Shown in pieces: positions 52,619 through 64,000 of a stretch of 64,000 bases of DNA; position 1 is the stretch's first letter, and every line of letters begins with the position of its first letter. The notes below the pieces were generated by a model that was not told the origin of the DNA, ran no database searches, and saw only the letters and a list, made by a program, of their open reading frames with translations. The stretch comes from Rugalucina vietnamica (Eukaryota > Mollusca > Bivalvia > Lucinida > Lucinidae). The stretch lies in assembly GCA_964017185.1 (NCBI GenBank), contig OZ024870.1:58940812-59004811 (forward strand), written 5' to 3'. A program made the translations under genes and the position numbers.

Positions 52619-52785
52619 AGGGAGCGCGGTGGCGTAGTGGTAGAGCGTAGGACTCCGAATCGAGAGGTCCTGGGATCGATATCCACAGGCGTCACTGTGT
52701 TGTGTCCTTGAGCAAGACACATTAACTCCCTACAGTACTGGTTAAACCCAGAAAGCGTTGGCTCCTTCCCGACATGACTATAATG
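52619..52785 (+). mobile_element. tRNA-derived SINE, second copy
   Basis: Same family as 5605-5814: GGTGGCGTAGTGGTAGAGCG, CTCCGAATCGAGAGGTCC, TGTGTCCTTGAGCAAGACAC and AGCGTTGGCTCC. The B box is damaged (GGGATCGATATCC) and the 3' tail is missing. It is absent from array unit 2 at the same place. Confidence 0.85.
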
Positions 52786-53656
52786 AGTACAGACATTTTA
52801 CACACAAAACAATTTGATTGGCAATTATGTTTCTCATAAATGGTTTAATTAGACCTTCACTAGAACCACAAACTTGTAGATAATTAAGTTTATAAGGGTG
52901 GAGTAACATTGGCTTTATGAATCAATACACGAAAAATCTATCAAAGTCCTAAACAGATAGTAAAATTAACCCTCTTCTGCTGTTTAAATGTTTACAAACT
53001 GGGCATTATGAGCCGTTATCAAACTTTTGACTTGCAAAATTGTGTCGCACGAAGAAATGTACCTTACATTGGACAAAAATGGGTGATAAAACCTGTTCGG
53101 TCAGGTCCCTTTGTTTGTTCTCTTTTCACACACCTCTTGTACTGGTTGCCTTGTCAAGAATCAAATACTGTCATTGGGCTTTCATTGTCGGCCTAATAGA
53201 ATTGGGGACGCAACTGTTTTCGCGGAGGAGCCCACATTTTTGACCAAGTCAATATTTGCCTAGCTTTCATCGTAATGAAATCAATAACCTTACATGAAGT
53301 GGGTGTCTGTATCAATCTAGACAAACATTCAACAGACTTTTGTGGTCAGCTCAGTCTTGATGTAATTTAGATTCATTTTGTGTTAAGAACATCTAAGGAC
53401 ATCTAACAACATTTCTTTAAGGATACTATTATAGCAGATTGAAAAAAAAAAAAGTCGCAAAAGTATTCATAAGTGAGTTTCTTCTGATTTTGGCTTCATT
53501 TAGTTATGTTGAACGCGCTTTATGTATGTAATTATCTTTTCATTCTGGATGGCTTCAAAATTGTCTGATTGGTTTTCGAAGATTCTGGGCAATAGTGTCG
53601 GCACATTTATTTATTCTCTGCAGATCTATCGTTACTGCAAATTGATGCAGACAGAC

Positions 53657-53852
53657 CATTACGAAAACACGTCCATGTGATATACAGATTTTTCTTAAGA
53701 AAATTCACTTATTTTTGCTCAAAACATAGATTTTTGCTTGCAAATTTCGAGCAAAAATAAGTAAAATAGGTATACCCCTTTATACCCCAGTTTTGTTATT
53801 TTAAAGTGGGATATAGGGTATACATTATACATGGACATGTTATCATGATGCT
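53657..53852. repeat. foldback element (GCCTCGGCGAGGC family), deleted copy
   Basis: AACACGTCCATGTGATATAC at the left and ATTATACATGGACATGTTAT at the right are inverted. CTTATTTTTGCTC and GAGCAAAAATAAG flank a short residual loop; the GC-rich hairpin is gone. Confidence 0.75.
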
Positions 53853-54156
53853 GCATTTTAGTCAGTTTGAATATGGAGATGCCTTTTAAAGAAAGCATCG
53901 ATTAGGCAACAGCTTGCAAATGATTCATAATAAATTATAGTGAATCACTTTTAAGGGACGTATGCAGGTATAATTCTTATATAAAGTTTCAGTCAGAGAG
54001 ACTGTTTTGTTGTTGAGACTACTGTCCAAACACCATCTTACAGAAACTGCTTTTTTCAAAATCTAAGTTCAAGAAGAATGTGACTATGCCACCATTTTGC
54101 ATTTCAAAAGTCTTATAAACTGCCACAAAAAGGTTCGGCTATCTGTTAATAAATAA

Positions 54157-54157
<1 letters not shown>

Positions 54158-54195
<38 letters not shown>
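54158..54195 (+). repeat. poly-A tract
   Basis: About 38 A residues inside array unit 1. The other units have short or no A runs at this place, so it is a local expansion or an assembly estimate. Confidence 0.85.
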
Positions 54196-54197
<2 letters not shown>

Positions 54198-57100
54198 CCA
54201 GACAATAGTTTTGAATAGGATTTTTTTTCCATGTGAACATCACAGAATCAGCAAGAGGAATGAATATCTAAATTGATAATTTCTCATTTAAAATGCACCA
54301 TACCAAAACAAAATTGTTTTTTTTTTATACACAGCTGAGTGCCAAACTCTTAAAACTATTCCACGGATTTGCAGCACTTTCAGTTTTAACTTGTTTCGAT
54401 TACCTCCCTTGCATATGCAAAAAATGCTTATTCAAAATAAATATTTATTTTTTACAAGTGAACCGATATTCTTTTCGGCAGTTCTTAAGGATTGCATGGT
54501 AATATTTTTCTTCAGGTGTTTCAGGAATGTGAGATTTTGTAAAAAAAAAAAAATCACTTTCTGAAAGATTGTGTATGGACAATAGCATTCTAATCAAACT
54601 AGACGTGATCAACACCTTTCTGCTATAATACGATTACGTGTGCAATATTATGATTCTAACCTGTGACAAAGAAAATGGGACAAAAGAGAATTGGTTTTAT
54701 ATGCAGTGATTCGAAAAATTGATCGAATTAAAATTGATTTCTGTATTTGTTTGAAAAAAAGATGTCCAAACATGGAATCAAAATAATTTGTCTGAAAACG
54801 TATCATTCTTTTGTTAACCGAGCACAATATTAAAACTTTATACCGTTTACGAGCATCTGTGTTTGATTCTTGCCTGTTTATGAACATTTTTTTTCTGTGC
54901 TTTATTTCAACTTTATTCGGAAATTTAATTATACGGAATTTAGCCGAGGTAAAATTTCATATCCTAATATTAACTCTTTAGATAACTAATTGATATAGAA
55001 TATTACAAGTCAAGCAAAATGGCATTCGGAGAATGAAATTGATCTAAAGTTCTATATCCGAACGTACAAGCAAAGCCATGGAACATTTTACTAAAACATT
55101 TTTCGATTGTATCAAAATCTAGGCGGCAGATTATAATTTAAAATGCTATTTTGCGTAATGGATTTATTTCTCTAAACATGCCTTCCAATTTAAGTTTCAT
55201 TGTCATATTTCCGATACGAGTGTCTTCACGGTCATAATGATCATATTTGTAATGCCATTTGGCATATGATATGTTCCGAGTACTTTCTGGAGTCTAGTAA
55301 ATCAATGACTAGGCAAAATGCATACTCATGTCAGGTCTTTTATCGGTGTCTTAAGCAAAATATTGACAGTTTTTGAAATTGCATTGTATGATTTCATGCT
55401 TGTTTAATGCATCTAAATGAGAATGACCTGAAGATACTCAAATACATACTGTCGTGTAACTAATCGTAAATGAATAATATTGGAAATAAACCTTACTTTT
55501 TACGAGAGTTATTCAAATATATATGTTTTGAAAGAACTGGTTCTGTATAAACACGATCTCACAAATCTTTGCAGTTCCTCGTATTTCATCGTGTAAAACT
55601 TTGTGTATGTGTTGTCATTTAGTAGAAAGCTTTCATTGCCTTTAATGTCGACCGTTATTTAAATTATTAATTAGCAAAGACTTTGTAGGTCCAACAGACT
55701 ATTAGTCCTGCTGAGTATTGGTTTGGTGTTTGTTGATAAATGTTGGCCAACGTTTGATAGATATAACTGCATTGACTTGAAATCATATTTAAGCTTAAAA
55801 ACAGCTGTCAGGACTATGTCTGTGTACAGTTGCCTAAAAGACTGGGTTCTGACTCAGTCTGATTTTGGTCGAATGCACGAAAGAGATGGTATATTAAACA
55901 AAAGTCAAAGCTGGTGCATTTTAGCATTACATGGTAACATTCACGGATTTGCCTATTCTGTCTTTAAGCAAGTAACAAATAAGTAAAATGAAAACGTTAA
56001 AGATAGACACGTGAATTACAAGTGTAACCAAAAATCAGAATAATTGAACATGTATAGTCGAAAATGAGAACAAACTTTATACACACAAAACAATTTGAAT
56101 AGCAATATGTTTAATGGTTTCACTAGAACCACAAACTTGCCGATAATTAAGTTTATAAGGGTGGAGTAACATTGGTCTTCATAAATTAATACAAGAGAAA
56201 TCTATCAAAGTCAATACAGATAATAAAATTAACCCTCTTCTGCTGTTTAAATGTTTACAAACTGGGCATTATGAGCCGTTATCAAACTTTTGACTTCCAA
56301 ATTGTGTCGCACGAAGAAATGTACCTTAAAGTGGACCGAAGTGGGTGATAAAACACTAAGACAACCCTTTTCGGTCAGGCCCCTTTGTTTTTTCTCTTTC
56401 CACACTTCTTTTGCATTGGTTGCATTGTCCAGAATCAAATACTGCCATTGGGCTTTCATTGTCGGTCTTCTAGAACTTGGGGCACGACTGTTTTTGTGAC
56501 GGAGCCCACATTTTTGACCAAGTTAATATTTGCCTAGCTTTGATCGTAATGAAATCAATAACCTTACATGAAGTGGGTGTCTGTATCAATCTAGACAAAC
56601 ATTTGATGTAATTTAGGTTCGTTTGTTTTAAGAACATTTAAGGACAACATTTCTTTAAGGATAATCTCATAGCAGATTACAAAACAGCTGCAAAAGTATT
56701 CAAAAGTGAGTTTCTTTTTATTTTTTTGTCCTCTTTTTGGCTTCATTCAGTCATATTTTAACGCGCTTTATCTAGAGCTATCCCTTTTCATTCTGGATTG
56801 AATCATTATGAAATGGCTTCAAAACTGTCTGATTGGTTTTCGAAGATTCTGGACAATAGCGTCGGTACATAATCTCTGTAGATTAATCTACCGTTACTGA
56901 AATGCAATATGAGAAGATGCAGGCAGACAGTGCATTTTGTCTGCATGTGGTGGATACGCACACTGATCAGATGCCATGTAAAGAACAGCATCGATTAGGC
57001 AACAACTTGCAAATGATTCAAAATAAATTATAGGGACAAGGTTTATAAAGTTTCAGTCAAAGAGTCTTTGTTGTTGAGGCCACTATCCATACACCATCTT

Positions 57101-58035
57101 CCAGAAACTGCCTTTTACAACATCTCACTTCAAGAAAAATGTGACCATGTCACCATTTTGCATTTCAAAAATTTTGGCTATCTGCTACTAAATAAATGAT
57201 ATGCCAGAAAATAATTTTGAAAATCACAGAATCAGCAAGAGTAACAATTTTCCCGAAAAAAAAAAAAAATCTAAATTGATAATTTCTCATTTAAAATGCA
57301 CCAAACCAAAACAAAATTGTATATTATACACAGCCGATTTGCTATCTTTGAATTAGCTTACTTGTACACGCAAAAGGCTTATACAAAACAAATTTTGAGC
57401 ATATTTTATTTTTATTAGTGAACCGTTTTTTTTTCTTTCTTTCTTTTCAAAATGTTTGCGGTACTTTTTCAGACTTTTTGGTTGCAAAAGGATGGCATGG
57501 TAATATTTTTCTTGGGGTGTTTCAGAAAATTGATATTTTAATAAAGGCACTCTCTGCAAGATGGTGTATGGACAGTAGCATTCTAATCAAACTAGACGTA
57601 AACGTGATCAACACCTTTCTGCTATAATACGATTACGTGTGCAATATTATTATTCTAACCGGTGCCAAAGAAAATGGAACAAAGGAGAATTGGTCTTATA
57701 TGCAGTGATTCGAAAAATTGAACGAATTAAAATTGTCCACATGGAATCAAAATAATTCGTCAGAAAACGTTTCATTCTTTTGTTAACCGAGCACTATATT
57801 AAGACTTTATGCCATTTACGAGTCTTGCCTATGTATGAACAATATTTCTGTGCTTATTTCAAATTCAGAAATAATCATACGGAATTAAGCCGTGGTAAAA
57901 TTTCTTATCCTGATATTTCGCATGCCTGCCATTTTTGACAAATTCCCACTATAAACCAATTTAATTTTAAACAGCCACAATTGGAAAAGTGTCCAGTGGC
58001 TGTAGTGGTGCGAGCCACACAACATGGAGAGTGGC

Positions 58036-58110
58036 GTTTTTTTTTTTTTTTTTGTTTTTTTTTTTGTTTTTTTTTTTTTGTTTTTTTTTTTTTGTTTGTT
58101 TTTTTTTTAA
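58036..58110 (+). repeat. T-rich tract, (T)n interrupted by G
   Basis: Runs of 9-18 T separated by single G residues over about 75 bp in array unit 2. Confidence 0.9.
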
Positions 58111-58428
58111 TTATTGTTATGTTAGATTTTGTAACAACGGTGTTTAAACTACAACTTTAAACGTAAAAAACAGCCAATTTAATTTAGTAAATAAATAAAT
58201 AGAAAATGACCTAACGAAATTTCAGATCAATAATTATGCTGAAGGTTTGCAACATTCGAAAACGTTATGTTAACTGTGTTTAAAAATATAACAAAACGGA
58301 CAGAACCGTGCTCTTGGTGAAAGCAGCTAGAGCACGCCCTACAGTCTATAGAGAAATTTCAAGTTAGGCTCCGCCTTTTTACAAAGAAACTAGGACTCTT
58401 TCATAGCTGTGGTTAGACGGAATACAGG

Positions 58429-58592
58429 GGCGGATCCAGGATTTCTGGAAGGGGGGTTCAAACCCACAAAGGGAGGTTCGTTTACTACATTTTACCTGGA
58501 TTTTCTTCAATTTTCCCATGAATTTCAAATAATTTGGTCCTAAAGGGGGGTTCGAGCGAACCCCCCGAACCCCCTCTAAATCCGCCACTGGT
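58429..58592. repeat. MITE with CAGGGGCGGATCCAGG ends
   Basis: CAGGGGCGGATCCAGGATTT and AGGGGGGTTC at the left are complementary to GAACCCCCTCTAAATCCGCC and ACTG at the right. Flanks CGGAATA and TCCGAATA are similar, which would fit an 8-bp target duplication with changes, as in hAT-type MITEs. Confidence 0.8.
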
Positions 58593-59060
58593 CCGAATAT
58601 TTCCATGCTTCCATCGTAATTCCATACCGACGGAAATGGGATAAATTCAGCCCTTGGTCGAAAATGAAAATTCAGCAAAACTGTGTTACTCTAAGCTATG
58701 TTAGATCTTTTCTTGCATATATGACATAAATCATAAATATTCTAGTTGTTAAAGTACGCAGAATCATTTTCTAGATGTCTATAAATAGATCAGGGATACT
58801 ACTGTTGAATTAGCGACTCAAAGTCGAATTTTTTTTTTACATTAATTTAAACGTTTTAGGCAATTTTATGTGTTCACTGGAAGATCTTCGGCACTGGAAC
58901 AAATACATAACAAAAATAATACAATTAATAGCAAAATAACATAGCCGCAAGTCGCTTACGAAATCCGCAATCAGTTCGACCTAATTGGTTTAAATGCAAC
59001 CAGGGAAGTGGAACGAGGTACGGAAGTGGAGCGGAGTGACAGTTAGCCAGCTGATCTAAG
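58590..59060. repeat. dispersed repeat, copy 2 (first at 20411-20945)
   Basis: GACGGAAATGGGATAAATTC, ATATTCTAGTTGTTAAAGTA, TCTATAAATAGATCAGGG, GGAAGTGGAACGAGGT and AGTTAGCCAGCTGATCTAAG follow the order of the intron 10 copy. It lies in array unit 2 only, as far as I can see. Confidence 0.75.
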
Positions 59061-62000
59061 TACAAGTAGGCAAAGATCAGGAAAAGGCGCAATCAGAAAA
59101 AGACTCCCACTCCAAAAACCAAGGTGGGAAAAAACCAAACTAACAATCAGGTACTTATACCATGAAAACATTTCGTAAGCCGAATGAGCAGCTATTTTCC
59201 CAATAGGTGGCCACTCAGTTACCTTAACTTAACTAAAAATATGCAAACATACATAAGGCGCCAACAGCACAAAAATATTTTAAACACCAAGACATAAAAC
59301 AAAAAGAACCACCACAGAAGTATCGACTTGGAACGATCAGTAACACAAAGTTACTGGCGGGTTTAAATCGATTTTACACGGCCGTAACCTCACCCTCAGC
59401 TTCTGCAGTGGTTCATAACATTTAGTTAGTTCTTCGGTCCTCGTGGTGAATCTCTAACTAGTAAATGAATCATCAAGAACAAACAAATAAAGCTGTGATT
59501 AATTCAAATATTCATATGCAACAACAAAGAAACAATTCTGGACCATGGTACGATATTTGCATATTTGTTTCGGACCGGTAACAACTTCTTAACAGTTCCT
59601 TTTACAGGAATATCAATATTATGATCTATAAGTGTAGTCTCTTTAATTCAAAGGCAACAGGCATGAAGGCTTAGTACAAGATGGCCTAATATTCCAAGTA
59701 ATTTTAAAATGAACTGTGGCTCGCATTGTTCACCTTTTGCCTTCGTGTTTGTCGAGTACTTCGTTTTCATTTTTCCATTGTTACAATCAAGAAATGCAAC
59801 GTTGCACCATTAAAGGCCAATTGTCATGGCATAGAGTAAGCATTTTGTTGCGATTTTAATGAAATGAGACCAGTCTAGTTAAACGTAAGCTAAAGCTATT
59901 CAATCAGATCAGCACAAGGTGTCACATACCCGACAGAGGATAGTCTTTTGATTCAATCAATTCGTTTTTGTCTTGAGAGACAGTCACCAATTTTTTCTCA
60001 TGCGCGTACTTTGAAATCAAACAAGGATTATCCTTTACGATAACTTAATTGATATAGTATATTGCAAATCAAAGAAAATGGTAAGGGGCATCGGAGAAAG
60101 ATCCATATCCGACTTGGCTGATAGTAGGCAGCATTTTCGAAAACTACAAGCAACGCCATGGGGTATTTTACTAAAATACTATTTTTCTTTCAGTTGTATT
60201 GAAATCTAGGCGACAGCTTATAATTTTAAATGCTGTTTCGAGTGTGTGTGAGAATCACCATTTTTCAAATGTAAAAAAAATTGAATCACATTTATAATAA
60301 CCGGTAGTAGTGTGATTTTTACAAGTACATGGCATTTTTTCAGGATTATAACCTTGCTTTTTCTCTAAACATGCCTTCCAATTAAAGTTCCATTGTCATA
60401 TTTCCGATATGAGTGTCTTCTCATGATCATAAAGACGTTTATAGAATCATAATTTAAATTTGACCAGGATAGTATTCAAATTAAATGTCAATAACATATT
60501 CTTACATTAAAAGCAATTGTAGAATCGTATTTGTTATGGCATTTGGCATATGATATGTTCCGAGTACTTTCTGGAGTCTAGTAAATTAATGACAACGCAA
60601 AATGCATACTCATGTCAGGGGTTTCATCGGTGTCTACAAATTTTGAAACTGCATTGCATGATTTCATGCTTGTTAAATGCATCCAAATGAGAATTTCATG
60701 AAGACACTCATATACATATTGCAACTCGTTCGGTAAATGATTCATATTGGAAATAAACCGTACTTTTTACGAGTGTTATTCAAATACATAGCCTTTGCAG
60801 TTCCTCGTGTTTCGTCGTGTAAAACTTTGTATATGGTTTTGTCATTAAGCTGAAAGCGTCCATTGCCTTTAATGTCGACCGTTATTTAAATTGTTAATCA
60901 GCGAAAACTTTATAGGTCCAACAGACTATAAGTCTTTCTGTTTGTTTGGTGTAAGTTGGCCAGCGTTTGATAAATAAAGGCTTTGACTTGAAATGATATT
61001 TTAAAGCTTAAAAACAGCTGTCAGGACTATGCCTGTGTACAGTTGCCTAAAAAGACTGGGTTCTGACTCGGTCTGATTTTGGTCGAATGTACGAAAAAGA
61101 TGGTATATTAAACAAAATCAAAGCTGTTGCATTTTAGCATTACATGGTAACATTTGGTCTTGAGGTAATGTTGAGCAACAGCATGCGTTAAATATACGTT
61201 GATGAGGATCTTGTATCATCAGACTTGTCCTTTAAGTATGTAAGATTATTTTCAAGGCCATTTACTTTTAGATTATGTTGGCAACATGAGCCCAATTTCA
61301 AAGAAAATAATTTTATATTTTAAAAACCAGTTTATTCATTTGTACAATAGTCGTTAAAATGCTAAATATTGTATGCTTAATAGAATGGGGGCTTTTTTCG
61401 TCACATTTTGCACGGATTTGCATATTTTGTCTTTTAACAAGTAACAAAGAAGTAAACTAAAAACGTTAAAGTTAGACACATGAAATACAAGTGTTACAAA
61501 AAAAAACATGTATAGTCGTAAATGAGTATGGACTTTATGCACACAAAACAATTTGACTGGCAGACTGGAAATGTGTCTTTTATGAATAGTTTAATGGTTT
61601 CACTAGAACCGCAAACTTGTAGATAATTATGTTTATAAGGGTGGAGTAACTTTGGCCTTCATTAATCAATACTAGAAAAATCTATCAAAGTCCTAAACAG
61701 ATAATAAAATTAACCCTCTTCTGCTGTTTAAATGTTTACAAACTGGGCATTATGCGCCGTTATCAAACTTTTGACTTGCAAAATTGTGTCGCACGAAGAA
61801 ATGTACCTTATAGTGGACAAATAGGTGATGTAGATCACCTCTAGACAGCCCTTTTGGGTCAAGTCCCTTTGTTTGTCTCTAAATAGACACCTCTTCTGTA
61901 AGTTGGTTGGATTGTCCAGAATCAAATACTGTCACTGAGCTTTCATTGTCGGTATTCTAGACTTGGGGATACGACTGTTTTCGCGGAGGGGGCCACACTT

Positions 62001-62821
62001 TTGACCAAGTCAATATTTGCCTAGCTTTCAACGTGAAGTGGGTGTCTGTATCAATCAAGAAAAGACATTGGGCAGACTTTTGTGGTCAGCTCAGTCTTGG
62101 TGTAATTTAGGTTCATTTGTTTTAAGAACATCTAAAGGACAACATTTCTTTAAGGATACTGTTATATCAGACAGTCGCAAAAATATTCATAAGTGAGTTT
62201 CTTTTTGATTTTTGTCCCATTTTTGACTTCATTCAGTCGTGTTTAATGCGCTTTATCTATGTAATTATCGTTTCATTCTGGGTGGCTTCAAAATTGTCTG
62301 ATTGGTTTTCGAAGATTCTGGCCAATAGAGCCGGTACATTCATCTATTCTCTGTTAGAGTAAATCTTCCGTTACTGAAATGCAATTAGAGTAGATGCAGA
62401 CAGACTGCATGAATTTAGTCAGTTTGAATATGGTGATGCCTTGTAAAGAACAGCATCGATTAGGCAAAAGCTTGCAATGAATCACGATGAATTATAATTA
62501 ATCACTTTTTAAGGACGTATGCAGGTACAAGTCTTATAAAGCTTCAGTCAGAGAGTCTTTTGTTGTTGAGACTCCATCTTCTAGAAACTGTCTTTTTTTC
62601 AAAATCTCACTTTCTGAACACTTAAGAAAAATGTGACCCTGTCACCATTTTGCACTTCAAGTTCAAAGGGCCGCAAAAAGTTTTGCTATCTGATGATAAA
62701 TTAAAGTATTATAGAAAATGATTTTGAATAGGGTTCTCTAATGTGAAAATCACAGAACCAGCAAAAGTAACAGTTTTCCCGAAAAAAAAAAAAAATCTAA
62801 ATTGATAATTTCAATAAATGA

Positions 62822-63065
62822 TGAACAGCTTTACTGTGTCTTCATCGACTTCAGAACTTCAGTTGTCAGAGATATACTTTGGTTTAAATTGTTAAAAATA
62901 GGTGTTGTCGGGGTAAAATGTTTGATATTGTAAAATCCATGTATGGTAATGTACGAACTAGAGTATAACATAATGGCTGTTAAGGCGAGTCGTTTTCTTT
63001 AAATATTGGTGTCAGACATGGTGAGTGTCTCTCGCCGTTTCTATTATGTATAGTATTTTCTTTAT
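62822..63065 (+). pseudogene. fragment of non-LTR retrotransposon reverse transcriptase
   Basis: With frame changes the sequence reads EQLYCVFIDF, then ILWFKLLKIGV, MFDIVKSMYGNVRTRV and IGVRHGECLSPFLL. These match the order of LINE reverse-transcriptase blocks I know: the FxDFxxAFD region without its AFD, WxKLLKxGI, IxxMYxxxxxxV and GVRQGxxLSPxLF. The catalytic YADD region is absent, so it is a short dead remnant. It replaces the segment that follows TCTAAATTGATAATTTC in the other array units. Confidence 0.75.
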
Positions 63066-64000
63066 GTGCTCATGGGCCAAATGGCTTATTGTATGAACGA
63101 ATAAACTTGTAAAACTTGTTTGAAAACAAAGGTCCAAACAAGGAACACAATAATTCGTCTGAAAACGTATCACTCTTTTGTTAACCGAGCACTATATTAA
63201 TATTGACTAGCAAATATTCGTTTCTGAATGCTCATGATTCCAAGAAATTAAAAAATAAACTGTGGCTCGCATTCTTAAGTATTTGTCTGCACTTTTGTCG
63301 AATAATTAATTCACATTTTCCTTTATGTTACAAAAAAGTAATACAACTTTGCACAATTAAAGGCCACACGACAAGCATTTTCGTAGAAATATTTGGGAGT
63401 GGTGCCTATTAGAAAACTTTAATCTTCTGATTACAGTTATTCAACCAGAATAACGTAGAGTATTCGAGTTGACAGTTTGGTGTCTTAAGAATAAACGGAC
63501 TATAGACTTCTTATTCATTTAAAACCAAGTTTTGATTTTAGAGACAGTCACTAAGTTGCTCTTAAGTGTGTACTTTAAGATCAAACCAGGAAAACTCTTA
63601 AGATAACTAATTCATATAATACATTGCAAATCAAACAAAATGGCAAGTGATATTCTGAGAATTAAATTGATCTTAAATTCCATATCCGGTCTGGATGATG
63701 TTTGGCAGTATTCGAAACGTACAAGCAAAGCCATGGAGCATTTTACGAAAATAAAACTTTTTTCTTGTTTTATTTTAGAGCGATACTTAGGCGAACGTTT
63801 ACAATCGTAAATGCCATTTTGAGTAAGCATTTGCTTTGTTGAGTTTTGGAATTGTCACCTTTTATATGTAAAATATTATTTGAATTTCATCGTATAGTAG
63901 GAGTATGATTATCTTACGTATATGGCATTTTACCGGATTATGAACTCGCCTTTTCTCTTAACAGGCCACCAATTAAGTTTCATTGTCATATTTCCGATAT

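Larger units (their letters stand above)
49709..64000. repeat. tandem array of 5.3-5.8-kb units, running off the window
   Basis: Three units start at the same motif, ATATTGGAAATAAACC, near 49714, 55476 and 60745. Shared landmarks recur in order: AATGTCGACCGTTATTTAAA (about 49848, 55645, 60870), GATTTTGGTCGAATG (50061, 55861, 61077), AACCCTCTTCTGCTGTTTAA (52969, 56232, 61711), TTGCCTAGCTTT (53257, 56531, 62019), TTAACCGAGCAC (54814, 57784, 63181) and TTTCATTGTCATATTTCCGA (55194, and at the window end). Units 1 and 3 carry insertions; unit 2 has a deletion near 55950. Indels break all frames between copies, so I infer no protein. Confidence 0.88.

Noticed and set aside
56247-61925. Minus-strand frames ending VKSLITAHNAQFVNI in two array units
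   Set aside because: The shared ending only reflects repeat identity. The upstream parts differ by frameshifts and unit 1 does not keep the frame.

Overview
This is eukaryotic nuclear DNA, most likely from a bivalve mollusc. The evidence is an intron-rich animal gene with GT/AG junctions, AT-rich introns, tRNA-derived SINEs, many foldback/MITE elements, and several families of non-autonomous elements built as head hairpin, (GTCC)n microsatellite, tandem core and 3' hairpin. That build resembles the 'pearl' or Helentron-like elements described from bivalves. The species cannot be named from the sequence alone.

Positions 1-39216, plus strand: the 3' third of one gene, unc80, the large auxiliary subunit of the NALCN sodium-leak channel complex. 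Fourteen exons were assembled by hand: 1-283, 2723-2846, 3229-3324, 3843-4019, 11971-12094, 13090-13317, 13957-14046, 14608-14696, 15553-15718, 20198-20362, 21376-21570, 28129-28284, 33804-34162 and 38209-39216. All junctions keep one reading frame, giving 1085 codons plus a TGA. The first nine exons encode the conserved helical C-terminal region. The last five encode a fast-evolving basic, Ser/Pro-rich tail that ends in a class I PDZ-ligand-like T-L-V. The gene's start lies upstream of the window.

The introns are packed with mobile DNA. Intron 1 is a 74-bp minisatellite of 24 copies, made from the exon's own last 66 bp plus its splice donor. Intron 4 (8 kb) holds a long-TIR element carrying a SINE and two tandem-core elements, one nested inside another transposon. 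Introns 9, 11, 12 and 13 hold copies of a recurring family that begins AGCTCACCTGAGC, a 2.9-kb element with ~130-bp terminal repeats built from a CGACCGAGA motif, and a MITE split by a 2.9-kb insertion.

Positions 39217-49200 are the gene's 3' flank. They hold more MITEs, a SINE with a clean target duplication, and a 2.9-kb tandem-core element inserted in a foldback element. A single possible first exon of another gene lies at 49199-49366. Positions 49709-64000 are a tandem array of 5.3-5.8-kb units (two complete, one partial). It is interrupted by a 1.2-kb element made largely of ACGAT motifs, a SINE and a fragment of non-LTR reverse transcriptase. No intact gene was found in this last part.
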